From positions 6,122,001-6,186,000 of the forward strand of contig JAYJMM010000124.1 of assembly GCA_037349105.1 (NCBI GenBank): 64,000 nucleotides of DNA. The letters are read 5' to 3'. A program made the position numbers and the translations under genes. Below the pieces are notes generated by a model, which ran no database searches, had not been told where the DNA came from, and saw only the letters and a list, made by a program, of their open reading frames with translations. Position 1 is the first letter of the stretch. Each line of letters begins with the position of its first letter. This DNA comes from Limnomonas spitsbergensis. Its lineage: Eukaryota > Chlorophyta > Chlorophyceae > Chlamydomonadales. Positions 1 to 18,912 of this stretch are shown here, in pieces.

Positions 1-1736
1 CCATGCCGCCTATGTTGAGGTTTGCAGGGTTTTGCAATGCTACTCATGTTATATGGCGCCAGATTTCATGAGATGCATTACGAAACCCTGTGAACCTCAA
101 CAGCGAACATTTTGAATCACAATGCAACAAGTAGCGATCTGGTGCCCCTGTGCCACAGTCCTCCAGTTTTATTTATTTCATCTGGCTTTCTTATTTAGGG
201 GTAGGGTGGGGGTATCCACCCCCTGGCCTGGAAAGGTGGAAGCCCTGATTTATAAAACTTCAACAACTCTCAGTGAGGCAGACCAGGTAATTAAGTGAAG
301 GTAAGTAGACTGCTGTAAACTAGGTCATGGTAGACCATTTACAGTCCTCAGGACAATACCTGCCTCATCAGGCCCGCCCCACAATCCCAAACCAGCCTTG
401 GTGGCCCCGGAGATCCTCATCACATGATCTGCACCATCTGGCGGTCACAAACACGGGAACCGTGGGGTATTTTGGGGTGGGACGGTGGGGTGGGAGTCAA
501 ATGGTCTGTCTTATAACCCGGAGATGGACATGTCAATAACGTTACACCTCTGGGCCCGCTCAAAGCTCGGCCGCGTGGGCGCCCAACTGTTTAGAAGGGA
601 GAAAAAGAAGAAACTACGGTAAAAGGAAGAGGGGGAAAGGAACAAAAGGGGAGGCCGGGAAGGCAAAGAAGACCAAGTCCGACACCAAAGTTCCACTAGA
701 GAGAGACATGATGTATAGACAGAGGAGATGGACATGTATAGACAACAGCAGCAAGCAACAGATAGAGAACTTGCGGGCAGGGGTGGGAGGCTTGTAGTTG
801 GGCTTTTCGAAGGCTAGTCTCTTCAGGGGCAGGGGATACGGTTTGCCGGACCTTTGTGTTCTTGTTGTTTCAACTTGCTATCCTTTCTTTCCTCTTGTGC
901 CTTCTCCCTTGACTTTCCTAGCTGCCTTTTTGTTTGCCGACGTGGCCGAGCTTCATTTCAGCATGGCCCAGAGGTGTAACTACATTAACCCGAAGATGGA
1001 ACTGCATAGACAACGACAGCAAGCAACATATCGAGAGCTCACGGTCTCTCAGTTCCCCAAGATAGCATTGCATAGACAACAGCAGCAACAGAGGCAACAA
1101 CGTGCCGCAGTGCACCGCTGCATGAACAAGAGGTCTTTTAGGTTCAGCCTCTGTCCCAATGTTGCTGATTTTACTGTCTTGCTCATGCTAGGTTCCAAGC
1201 AGATCTCCCTCATCAGTGTCATTTCTGAGCTTAACCCAATGCACAGCCGTTCATGAAATATTGCAGCTTTCAGCCCCTCGATTGAGAAGGTTGGACAGAA
1301 GGGAAGGACCTGGCTAGCAAACGAGATATTCCCAATACCAGATATATGGATCCATGCCCTGCTCAGAATTATACGAAATTTCCCTGTCTTGCCCAGATGG
1401 CAGAGGAAATGCTGCAAATGCAGAAAAATATGGGGCCCATTTGCCACCTCTGACTAAAGAGGATTTGTGTGAGCTGGAAACAGAGCTTGAAAGCAGGCTT
1501 GCATGCAAGACACATGGACTGACAATCACAACACTAAAGTAGGGATATTTTTCTCCAAGCAATGCAGCATGGGGGCCCATCAAGCACCAACTGAAAATGA
1601 ACTTGCCATCTGGCAACTCACCCCCAAGAGACAAAGCCCCATCCTCAAGCAAGGAAGACTGAAGGGGTCACTTGGCCCCCAGCCCCATAGATAGCAACAG
1701 TCAAGGCACAGCCAAAGCTGAAACAAATTGGAGCAA
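1..1736. other. Intergenic, repeat-bearing, no convincing gene
   Basis: Only short ORFs with no recognisable domain are present. Three imprecise direct copies of a CATAGACAACAGCAGCAAGC-like string lie near 736, 1005 and 1070, so several of the small ORFs here are repeat translations. Two copies of the dispersed QRCNVID-type repeat are near 533 and 958. A stretch near 360-420 resembles the GGTGGCCC part of the intronic repeat family described below. I see no splice-consistent exon chain. Confidence 0.5.
533..590 (+). repeat. Dispersed repeat, QRCNVID family, copy 1
   Basis: DNA of the form GTCAATRACRTTACRCCTCTGGGCC followed by GCTCAAAGC and a GGCGCCC-rich stretch. Read on the minus strand it gives a peptide ending AQRCNVID and a stop soon after. 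Clear relatives lie at 23692-23765 (same orientation) and 49678-49730 (opposite). Shorter matches are near 958, 34444 and 42325. It is either the end of a transposon ORF or a short non-coding repeat. Confidence 0.6.
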
Positions 1737-1776
1737 AACAGCATACCCTAACAGCAGGCTATTAGGGTATGCTGTT
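1737..1776. repeat. Perfect 15-bp inverted repeat with 10-nt loop
   Basis: AACAGCATACCCTAA at 1737-1751 is the exact reverse complement of 1762-1776, leaving a 10-nt loop. It sits about 15 bases from the inner edge of the integrase fragment that follows, so it may mark an element end, an old terminal inverted repeat or a terminator-like foldback. No flanking duplication was recognised. Confidence 0.75.
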
Positions 1777-1789
1777 AGAGCAGGCGATT

Positions 1790-2280
1790 AGGTTGTTTAA
1801 TCCATTTACGCAAAAGCTTGGGAGTAGTCTGCTTCCATAAAGCTTGCTTCAATTTTATGACCTTCGTGTCTAAGAGCACCAAGTCCGCCAACTCGAAGGA
1901 AACCGCACGGTGATGAAGGTCAAAATAAGTCTTCTGGCACTGTTCAGCAGCCACCGTATGATGTTTTTAGATGGTGAGATTCTTAAACATCCGGGAATCA
2001 AATTCTGCAGCCGAAGGAACATTCGTCCCAACAGGCATGATCGTTCAAGGTAACCGTGGTCCGTGGGTCTGAGCCATGATTGAAATGGAAAGGTGTGATG
2101 CCAGTAGGCTCATGAAAGGAGTTATTGATGGCAAATTCAGCAGTGGCTAGACAACTGTTCCACTCTGTGTGTTCAAGGTGCCTGACATTATGACGAAGCA
2201 TATCCTCGAGAACTCTGTTCACCCGTTCAGTTTGACCATCGCTTTGTGGATGAAAAGCAGTAGAGCGGCTGAGTACTGCC
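1790..2280 (-). mobile_element. Ty3/gypsy chromovirus integrase fragment
   Basis: On the minus strand the residues SRSTAFHPQSDGQTERVNR give the conserved end of a gypsy integrase core, including the catalytic Glu in QTERVN. They continue into EFAINNSFHEPTG and the post-core segment with DLVLLDTK before decaying near 1790. The sequence closely matches the element at 50.6-53.7 kb, including the shared RVLEDM[LI]RH string. Everything upstream of the integrase core is missing, and the frame changes near 2000, so this is a dead fragment. Confidence 0.85.
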
Positions 2281-2357
2281 CCCCAAAAGAAGGAATCGCC
2301 ACATCTATACGGATACGTCCCACACTGAACGTTTCGCCCCATAATGTAGGCCGTCAT

Positions 2358-2913
2358 TTTGTGTTGTACTCATCAAATACTGTACACGTTCCATGTCTTT
2401 GCATGGGGCAATTAATTGGAATTTTTAAACCGCAGGGCAAAAAAGTGGTTTTGATTAAGCCGCAGGGTCTTAACACAGTTTATGTTAATCTGCAGAGCGA
2501 CTTAATTCGAAACTGGCGCTTCGCTGGCGAGATAAGGCGTAGCAACTGCAGGTGTAGGTGAGAACGCATAGAGCATGACGAGAATAATACCGCAACCGTT
2601 TTGTGAAAATGTGGGGACTTTGTACGATATTCGTACTCTCAGGCAAAAACTCCAGATTTTCACAATTAAGCCCTGCAACCCCTAAATAATTACCAGATAA
2701 TTAGTAAACCGCGTGCTATTCTGCGCGGGCCAATTAACATTAAGCGGTGCAAAGGCAAAGGACGTCTGCAGTATACAATATTCAGCGCGCATCCAAGCGT
2801 GCATCAACAGGTGTGCAGTGTGCGGTAATATACCGGTATATAGTAATCAGAGGGACAACATCAGTAAGTGAAAAAGCCTAAGCACGAAGACCCGCTACAG
2901 GAAGACATGGCAA
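2358..2913. other. Intergenic, AT-rich 3' flank
   Basis: There is no credible coding sequence. Three spaced copies of a CCGCAGGG/CTGCAGAG-like string occur between 2428 and 2500, possibly an LTR remnant of the adjoining gypsy fragment. A TACCGGTA palindrome lies near 2831. The stretch ends at the stop codon of the minus-strand membrane-protein gene. Confidence 0.5.
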
Positions 2914-4741
2914 TCAAATTGCATACAGGTGGTCCTTGCTCTGCACGTTTGCTTTCTCCGAAGTCTTCTTTACCAGTGTCTCGGATTCAGAAGTAGCGGC
3001 ATTCTTTTTTGGTGGTGGCATGCTGTGTTCCCCCAGAAGCATCATCCCACCTACAACATGAAAAACATATCTCGATCCTACGCTTGTGGCATGTCCTGGA
3101 TATGACGAATATGCTTGTGCATTGATGGCGATGAACGACGCAGATGATTATTGACCACTTGTAACATTATTTTCTCCTTGATAATCCTAAAAATATACAG
3201 AACTTACCAAGAAAAGACATGAACATGAGGTTGGGCAAGATGCTGCAGGTGTGTGTGTAGTATAAGATCACCTGCAATGGAGTGAAACATTCTTGATACC
3301 AAGGTACAAAACAGTATTGACCATACATAAAACATGAGTCAGCCTTGCTTACCACCATCAAGATCAGCCCCACAAACACCTGCATGATCATGGACAGTAA
3401 ACTTTGATGGAAGGGAGTAATGACACAATGCTGTTGGCTGCATGCCTTTTGTGTCAAGTAATTTTCGATAAATCATGTTACAGCTATGGGCTGATCTAAG
3501 TTGCCACTCCGAAGGATAAGTTTATCGATTTTCAATCATGAAGGCTTCAATGATCTTAAGGCTCCTGGATGCATTTGAAGGTCTTACTCAGAGACTCAGC
3601 CAAACAAATTTTGTTTTAAGAGCAAGCATTTCCTACGGGATGCTGATAATTTCTGTCCAGGACATCATACGGCCTTTACAGGCCAGTCAAGGCTATCAGT
3701 CGTGATATTATTCAAGCAAACAGCTTACCATTTTCACTGGGACGATAAAGCATCCAAGGCCCGCCAAGGTGACAACAGCACAGGCCGCAGACAGGATGCC
3801 GTAGTGGTTTCCTGCTGCCTTGCGCCATTCATCTTGGGCCTGCTCGCCGATCACCGTTTCTTGCCAAAGGCGATTGAAATGGCCGACACGTGTCCAATCA
3901 CATGCCCCATTAGTCCCCATGCACGATAACAGAACTTTTGATGCCTGCATTTCAGAGCTTCTGAAGTTTAGCTCCCGCATGGTACAGGGCATTTCGCATG
4001 ATATCTGCTGTTCTTGCCACTGACCTCCTTCACGACAGTGCCCGTGAAAAGCAAGGCTCTGAAGGCAGGCGTGATGGCTGGTATGAGCTCTGCCCCGACC
4101 AGGGCAGAAACTTCCAGTGGGGACAGCGGTTTACTGATGTTCTCCCCGCTGGAGTGCGATGTCAGCATGGTGTGAGTGGGGCTTTGCAGCAAAACTGAAG
4201 GGAGGGGACATCAGATTATTGAGACAAGAAATTGACATGCAGGGAGAGGCCCCTCAGTGCATTCCCTATGACCATTTTTCTACCAGGCCTACTCCAGAAT
4301 CTCTGCTGTTTGGTGGCCATGTGTTGTCTACACGCATCGAGTATGCCGGTAGTATGCGTAAACCTACCAAAAATCGATAAAGATAAACCGATAAGGCTGG
4401 CAGTAGAGCCTCTCTCGGCTTTCTTCGACTTCGTCACGCCATTGCTCTTTACTGCTTTGGGTGCAGTGGCCATCTTCACAATTGGACTCTGGACCTTCAC
4501 AGGCTTTTTGATGTTCACCATCACTGCAGGGCAAGAAAGAAAAGTAGGACAGCAGAAACAGGGACTGTACCCATTAGAATACGGCTACTAAAAACTGAGG
4601 CGACATTTCGCGACATTGTCTTCTTTCGGCTTCCACACAAGGGCAGGGTTCACGTTCCGAGGCATTCATACCTTGAGCTTGTGCAGGCCAGAACATTACA
4701 ATTCCTGCCTGCCTTTGTCTGTGCCAAATTTCCTTCACCAT
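2914..4741 (-). CDS. Spliced multi-pass membrane protein, function unknown
   Basis: Proposed exons on the minus strand: 4741-4672, 4523-4368, 4194-4025, 3944-3729, 3379-3353, 3271-3208 and 3050-2914 (TGA). All joins are GT-AG and keep phase, giving about 279 residues. Donors such as GTAAGC at 3728 and 3352 and acceptors such as ATGCAG at 3380 are strong. The first third is Lys-rich. The middle is soluble and helical, with a Trp/Gln-rich stretch. A block of three close hydrophobic segments is assembled across four exons (about residues 178-240). The C-terminus is a charged Lys/Ser tail. One exon is only 27 nt. The start is uncertain: an in-frame ATG also exists at 4834, and the next Met is at 4520. 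I do not recognise the family. It is divergent from SIN3 with about 106 bp between starts. Confidence 0.6.
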
Positions 4742-4847
4742 CTCGATATAAGGCAAAGCCTGGAGCTGGCAGATACATCCATATTTGCCACGCGGATAGC
4801 TGTGAAGGACTATTGGTCTGCGAACCCTCGCCACTGTAAAAGCAGCT
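4742..4847. promoter_or_regulatory. Probable bidirectional promoter, SIN3 and membrane-protein gene
   Basis: About 106 bp separates the SIN3 ATG (4848, +) from the proposed ATG of the minus-strand gene (4741). Such a short gap must hold both 5' ends and any core promoter elements, or the two transcripts overlap. No TATA box was recognised. If the minus gene starts at 4520, the shared region grows to about 330 bp, interrupted by a 5'-UTR intron. Confidence 0.45.
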
Positions 4848-12576
<7,729 letters not shown>

Positions 12577-13657
12577 GAATTTACATGATATGGAGCAGTA
12601 CTAGCTTGGAGGACTGCGGGAAGTGCAGCCTGCGTTGTCGCATCGTGTTGCTTCGCGACTGGTTAAGCTGCAGAATCCATGGAGAGTGTGACTATTCTGA
12701 ATAATACTGGCCATGAGTTTTGTTTATCCTGTCTGCGAAGTGTGCAGTTGTTGTATGCCTTCCTGTGAACAGGTTGCCATCTGCACTCCACTACCCTCAA
12801 AAGCAAAGAGCATGAGACTTGCGCTCTGCATTGTCTATTTAATTGATGGTTTGATGCATATAGTGAATGGCCTTCAGGGCCAGTGAAGCTCGGTAATTTC
12901 ATCACAAAATGCTGTTGGCCATGAAAAAACACATCGGTCTGTGCTATGAACGGACTCCTGGGAGTGTTACACGGCCAGCTGCCGTTCCAGGGTTACCAAG
13001 CTCCACTGGAGTGTTGGCAACTGTGGCCACTGCGAATAAAGGGTAGCAGGCAGAACCTGGACAGACATTGCTAAACATATTTGTCACTTGCCGACATGGG
13101 TAGTCCATTTGGCCATATGCCACTGCATGACATATGGTGTGCGTGGTGTGAATACTAACTGGGGTGACATGATCATAAGGTTATTTTCATCGCCACTGAA
13201 ACCCCGTGTATGCAGTTACCCAGAGCATGTCAGTTTCCCAAAGAGGGTTAACAGTTTAACATGAATGTCTCATGAACGTCGCGCCATCTCGGGTAGTCCA
13301 CACGTCTCGAGTCCGTGGACCATCTGCACTCACGGTAGAGAGTGATGCCTTCTTATTATATTGATACATAACTAAGAAGCCCATCATTGTGTAAACGAAT
13401 ATGTTATGCGTTAGCATAGTGAATCCCGAGGGTCGAGTGCGTCTGGGACAGGTCACACAAATGTTGTACGCAATTTCTGTTTTGTTGTAGGTGGGCTGCT
13501 ATCAGAGGCTGCAATACAGTATCGTACTATGGACGCTTCGAAACATCAAGCATCAATTTGGTTCGATGCAGCAGCCGAAGAGTAGCGTTTGAAGGGAATT
13601 GTGTTGCACATTTATCGCACGAGGTCTGCAGGAGCGGCAGTTGGCATCAGGGTTGAC
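12577..13657. other. Intergenic between SIN3 and the next plus-strand gene
   Basis: This holds the SIN3 3' region and the probable 5' end of the next gene. An acceptor-like TTGTTGTAG near 13490 and an ATG at 13530 followed by 18 sense codons suggest an untranslated or alternative first exon. No domain was recognised in the ORFs here. Confidence 0.4.
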
Positions 13658-15531
13658 ATGGGGTTCGTCGAGGCTCCTGCCATGCGTCAAGGGGTGCCTG
13701 TCTACTTGACACCTCAGGGCGGAGTGGACACTTCCTACTCAGAATATCCTGAAAATAGGGGTGTATATTCCCAGAGGCATCCAACAGCTATTGTGGAGGC
13801 TGACCTGGAGAACGGGACGCTGCTACGGTATGGCAAAATGGCAAATGATGCCTGGAGGATAGCAAGGGTGCAAGTATACGTGAGTGGTCTCCAACATCCG
13901 GTGCAGGTACAGAATGTACCGGTACTGCTCTGATCAAACTGCTTCCATCAAATTTGGCTCATCATGACCCTGCACCCTTCTCTTCAGACCCCACCCCAAG
14001 ATGCTATGATCGGACTAGACATGCCCTGCAAGCCCTTCCACCAGGACTACAGGCATTATAAGTACTTCGGTAGGAGTAATTTGTGTGTCCTTGCTTCATA
14101 TACTTTGTTTCGGAAAAAATAGGACCATAGGAGAGGTGCTTCAAACTTCAAAGCTCCGCATCTGCACCCTCTGCCTCATGGGTATTGCATCTGTGCCCTC
14201 AGGCTTTGCTGGCAAGGGTGCCAAGACCAGCTGGGCCTTCAACCCAAAGTACAGCGAGTGAGTCACCTGATCTTGCTTTTCATGCTGCCTCTCTATCCCA
14301 CTTCCGATCCTCGATCACGGTTCATCATATATGTGCGCATCGTACCGGTAGTGTCCAGTGTTAACATGAAGATGATCATGCGTGATACGCAGCATGGGCA
14401 TGTGGCATGCATGGGTTGTATTGAATTTACTCCTTCTTATACCGGTGATGCATTATACTTGTGGGCAGGCGATTCGTGTTGAATGACAGAATCCAAATCC
14501 TTCTGACAGGCAATACAGGAATATGCACAGCGAGTCCTCAGTCTACCAATCAACAGCCAGCCCTGTCACGGACGCCCCGGCGCCAGTCCCGCTAAGGGAA
14601 ACCATGGATGGGCCGAGGCGGATACTGAGCATCGCTGAAAAGATACTCGTGCGAGAGTTCAGGTGTGGAGCATTATTGCAGACTGCATCATAGGATACAC
14701 GCCAAGTGGCATGAACGGTCCGGTGTTTGCGGTTTATTATTGACCTATGCGTAATCCTACGTCATGGACGCTGGAGATAATTTCGGTACACCTGAAGCAT
14801 CAAAGTGAATTAAGGTGGGTATTTTTTTTTTGTAGATTACACTTGTGCACGAGTCTTCCTTTGGGGGGAGATCCCACCGATTGGGACCAAACCTTGGGCG
14901 GCTTATGGCCGGTGGCCCAAGCATCAGGCTGCACCAAGCCATGCAAGCCGTGCGCTGGTCCATAGCTGAAATAAAGCTGAACACCCTAAATAAGATATGA
15001 CTTTGATGCATGCATCAATTCATTAATGTCCCATCCTTTGCAGGTTTCACTCACACTCCCATGAGGGAAAGCCCTCGTTAGATGACAAGGACAAGCATGG
15101 AAGCAAGCCATTGATACCCATTAGGATAGCCACAGGTAAGACGCAAGACTGGGTGCATGAAATTGGGAGCATTTTCTGCAGCAAGCTTAGGTGCCCTCCA
15201 GGGTTGAAGCATGGATATCGAATATGATGTATGGCCGTATGGGTATAATCGACACTCCCCACACCTCCCGGCCATCCCCCCTGCAGGTATATCTGCCATA
15301 TCTGATTATCATTGTGGCTGCCTGAAAGATTTCCATCAAAAACTAAATCATGTTACCGTATTATCCCATGTTCTAGGTTATGTCCGGACAGTGGATATCG
15401 TAAGCTTGGAGCAGCTGCAGAAGGCTAGGCAGGGAATCGCTGATCCCCCCACAAGGAGCCGTTCAAGCTCGATAAACTGTTTTTCAGCATCAAGGCCTCG
15501 GTCTAAACCAGGTCGTCCTGACTGGAACTAA
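13658..15531 (+). CDS. Conserved-looking spliced protein, function unknown
   Basis: Exons 13658-13879, 13988-14069, 14203-14257, 14510-14662, 15044-15135 and 15377-15531 join in phase to about 252 residues. The first ATG in the open frame is at 13658. The frame is open further upstream to about 13631, just after an acceptor-like CTGCAG, so an earlier exon is possible. The protein is soluble and rich in Tyr, Pro and Ser. It has a compact aromatic segment across exons 2-3 (FHQDYRHYKYFG) and a basic Arg/Ser/Pro tail. There is no membrane segment, coiled coil or catalytic motif. The aromatic, Pro-rich style resembles small cytoskeletal or ciliary accessory proteins, but that is a guess. Intron 4 carries a copy of the dispersed intronic repeat. 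Confidence 0.6.
14860..14985 (+). repeat. Intronic dispersed repeat, copy C
   Basis: Lies inside intron 4 of the preceding gene. It contains GATTGGGACCAAACC, then GGTGGCCCAAGCA, a CAAGCC stretch and a terminal TAGCTGA. The same order of blocks occurs at 37664-37805 and, inverted, at 34146-34300. Confidence 0.65.
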
Positions 15532-15734
15532 GGAATAGCAACAGTCCAGATGTCATCTCGTTAATTTATTTCTGTTCACATTACCGGTATGTGCAACAAA
15601 CCCCCAACAATTTTGTTGTCGTGCTTTGAGAAAATTGGAAGAATATGTGGCAGTGATTTTTTAAGGAATTGGCTAAACTCTGATCTTACCACTACATGAT
15701 TTTTAGCCCAATCCTGAGGTGTGTTTTACGACTC

Positions 15735-16005
15735 CGAGGCGCAGCGAAGCTGGGCGGGGGGTTGCGGGGGGGCACCGCCCAACTGCATGGGGGTCCAGGG
15801 AAAGCTAGGCCCGTCGCCGTGTGGCCTGGCTGATCCAGCAGTTTCCGGAAGCTTCGTCACGCACCCTCCCTCCGTCCCCGACACGCCGGGGTCCAACCGT
15901 CGGGCCCGCATTTGTTGCACCGATAATTGTTTATGCACCGCTGCTGATTATCGCGCACGGCCCATCTCCCGGTGGGGGTTCGGGGGCGGAGCCCCCGAAG
16001 CTCAG
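15735..16005. other. GC-rich patch with G/C-tract foldbacks, organelle-like
   Basis: This stretch is much richer in GC than its flanks and lies between the two convergent genes. It has runs such as GGCGGGGGGTTGCGGGG and a short palindrome, GGGGGCGGAGCCCCC. Such GC-clamped foldbacks are typical of intergenic DNA in some chlorophyte organelle genomes, so a nuclear insert of plastid or mitochondrial DNA is possible. No organellar gene was recognised. ORFs across it are low-complexity and not called. Confidence 0.4.
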
Positions 16006-16019
16006 AAACAGTAGGACAA

Positions 16020-16613
16020 TTAGTAAGCAATTTCTACATTGAAAATGTCTTTTTTTTTAGAATATGACAGGAAGGCTGAGTTTTGATCAATGAGACTTGT
16101 ACACCGCCTCCCATGCCAAGTCGAGATAGGGCCTCCCTTGTGCAGCTTTTGCAGCACTGCTCTAAAGAGCGTGGTCAGCTCTGGCAGCCCCGCCTCAACA
16201 TTCAGCCGTTGTTGCCGCCGCTCGTGCCCTGTTGCGAAGGCTGCTGTCATGCGCAGTCTGCCCTCCCGCCGCCCCCCTGGCCTTGAAAGCTGCCTTGCTC
16301 TATCTTTGTGCTTGAGTGTCTTTCATGGTCATCAATCTGACGCTTGTGCGTGCCTATATCCATATTAGTAATATGACATAGGCTGCAGCGACACATGTAC
16401 TTGTTCAGGCTCTCGTTGAATCCTTTGTTTTCGAGCCAGACGCGCCGCATTTCGCGGCTCTGAAAGTACCCGTCCTAAAATCTGTTCGTCCCCTGGCCTT
16501 CCTTGCCTCTCCAAGAACCTTCGCTTTTGCCTTTCTTTGGATTCTCCGCCATTTCTCTGCAATCGACCGTATGTGAGCTGAAATAAGTCTTTTTTACTGA
16601 GGGGTACTGCCAT
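16020..16613 (-). CDS. Small basic protein, function unknown
   Basis: Two proposed exons on the minus strand, 16613-16401 and 16289-16020, join in phase (donor GTACAT, acceptor AAGGCAG) to about 160 residues. The ATG at 16613 is followed by MAVPLSKKDLFQ. The N-terminal half is very basic and helical (RQKRR, LARKQR). The second exon holds a predicted helix around LPELTTLFRAVLQKLHK. There is no signal peptide or membrane segment. The composition suggests an RNA- or ribosome-associated protein, but no family was recognised. A long hairpin lies 15 bases upstream of the ATG. It converges on the 13.7-15.5 kb gene. Confidence 0.45.
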
Positions 16614-16627
16614 GTCAAAATCTCAGA

Positions 16628-16722
16628 TTTTACCACGCCGATCCGACCCCGAAAACCGCCGTTTTACCACGATTCGATTTTGGTAAAACAGCGGTTTTCG
16701 GGGTCGGATCGGCGTGGTAAAA
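16628..16722. repeat. Near-perfect 42-bp foldback with 11-nt loop
   Basis: Arms at 16628-16669 and 16681-16722 are reverse complements over 42 bp with a single mismatch, and the loop is 16670-16680. Each arm contains CCGATCCGACCCCGAAAACC or its complement and ends in TGGTAAAA-type sequence. It lies in the presumed 5' leader or promoter of the minus-strand gene starting at 16613. Candidates are a small-RNA precursor, a foldback MITE or a pair of fused transposon ends. Confidence 0.85.
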
Positions 16723-16999
16723 AAATAGCACGCCTTAAAAAAATCACTGATATGCGGTGCCCCCATATGTCTGATCTTGGTGCTGACGGTACCACAAAAA
16801 CGATTACAAGTTGCCTGGCAAGGACTGACTGCTGGTTTGATTTGAATGCCAAACATTTGTAGTTGTTTCTTTTGTTGTGCAAGGTTTAACCATGGTTTAA
16901 TCACTACCCTCCCTCGAGGGGGGAGGGGCAGAAAATAAGATTTTGGACCCCATCCTCAACTTTTTGTCAGGTCTCAACGATCGAACTCCCATTTCAAAC

Positions 17000-17700
17000 A
17001 AAGGGCCCAATTCCACTTATGTCCGGAACGCGGAATTGGCATGCCAGCTCACCCTTGCCAATTCCACTTGTGCCCGGAATGGATCAGGCAGGCAATTCGG
17101 GGAAGGCAACCCAGGTACTAGTCGAGGATAAGGCTGGCAATTCGGGGAACGGATCGGCCTTGGAGGGGCCAGGCCTGGCATTGGATCCAAGGGAATTAGC
17201 AGTGACTGTGGGGGCACCGCAGGGAAGCCAGAGGGCGCTGCTGACGGTAGCCGCACAGCAGTTGCCCCCAGTCAGCCAGGGGGTGCCCGAGCATGACAAG
17301 CGACCGCAGCAGCCGGTAATCTGCATGGAGCTCGGTTGTAACGAGCAGGGCACCCGCAGCCAGCAGGGCTGGGGGTGCCATAGAGTGAGGTGTGGCCAGT
17401 GTCGCGCCATTAACCGGTACATGGTATAAACCGGTGACTGGCCTTAAAGCTGGCTCAGTGACTCTTGAAACTGCTAAACTGTGGACTCACACTACTGGCT
17501 GAGACTGGCTAGTCTCACGTAAGGGTGTAGCCGCCTGGCCATGTGCTTGTGTACTGCACCTGGGCTTGGGTTGTCAGCTGTGGTCTCAGACTACTTATTC
17601 GCCCCCCCGCTCCTCACACGCCTGTCCTTAGGGATACAGTGCGAGGAGTCGTAAAAGAAAGTCGGGGAACGGGAAATTACTGACAGCTTGAGGCAAACGG
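17000..17700. other. Probable LTR-like flank of retroelement relic
   Basis: Two imperfect copies of AATTCCACTTRTGYCCGGAA lie near 17011 and 17060, and two of GGCAATTCGGGGA near 17091 and 17133. A 136-residue plus-strand ORF (17019-17429) ends in a Cys-rich segment (HRVRCGQCRAIN) but is otherwise low-complexity. The motif CGCCCCCCCGCTCCTC near 17600 also occurs near 54850, at the end of the second direct repeat of the large retroelement. This supports an LTR origin. Confidence 0.35.
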
Positions 17701-18912
17701 ATGACAAATTCCCTGCTCCTCATAAACCTGGGAAGGTACACCGGAGGGAGAGAAGGCCTAAGGCTCTAATCAAAAGGTGGGCCAAGGAACCAGAGAAAGA
17801 ACCCCGCCCCCCAGCCATGCACATGCGCGGGCCAAGCAGGCGGCGGAGTGCGAAAGCGGCAGGAGGCTTTTTACCAAATGTTTTTGGTATATATGGCATC
17901 TGAAATCCAGATCATACAGCAGGTACACATGCTAACTATGATGCAGGCCAGCGGCCAATCAATCTTGAAGCGAGGTCATGGAAACTTGAACCGAGCCAGA
18001 GAGCAACACGTGCCTGGCAAAGGTCCGCAGAAAAACATAGGTGCAAGTCAGGAACTACAACCCAATGCCGGTCACATGGATCAAACACCTAACCCTCTAC
18101 CACTGGTAAGTTGTTCTGAGCCTATAATGCAGTCAGGGACATAACACTCGGGATCTCCAACCAGTACCGGTACGCAGATCAACTAAGAACTGACGGAGCC
18201 AGATCAGACAACTAATGGAAACAAGAGAAAAGTATTCCCAGAATGACAACTGTCAGTGTGTGAAATGACACTGGTCACCAGAGGCACAAATGTAGGGATT
18301 ACCCTCATGCTGAACATCATAGATGATCTGATAAACAGGAAATCTGCTAACCTACTTACGAATAGCCATACGTGGAATCAGTCTACTATATGCATTGCAA
18401 ACTCTATTTTATCCACTACTCCAGTAGTCCGAGCCGCTCCTAGCTGCTCCACTCCACGTAGTCAGGCAGGAGCCTCTGCGCCAGAACTGGACAACTGGCG
18501 GTCGAGAGGCCAAAGTGCCAGACCAGCCAGTGGGATGCGGCGAGGGTCGCACCCCAGAAGGGGCGGACCTCTGCAACTGGCGATAGGCCAAGGATGGCCA
18601 TACTGTTGGAAGTCGCGCCCGTAGTACCGCAGGCATGGGCTGACCCCGCAAGGCTGAAGAGCTGCACGCGGCTGGCTGCCAGGGCGTAATCATTGGAGGA
18701 GGATAGGAGTGCCGGCCGCAGCTGATCAGGTGATATGGAACCAAGGGCTTTCCCGAAAGACCTGTAGGTAGCTGTGCTGCCAGCAGCTAGGCCTGCGCCC
18801 CCCAGATTGGCGAAGCATGCTGACTGGGAGGTTGGTGGCAAGACACCTGGTGAATATGGGAAACCTGGTGGGAAGGCCAAGATGGCAGGGCTTAAGAATC
18901 AGCTAAGCCCAG

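Noticed and set aside
1762..1776. TTAGGGT as a telomere-type repeat.
   Set aside because: It occurs once, as part of the inverted repeat, with no tandem array.
15726..16014. ORFs across the GC-rich patch.
   Set aside because: Open frames are expected in such GC-rich DNA, occur on both strands and show no domain.
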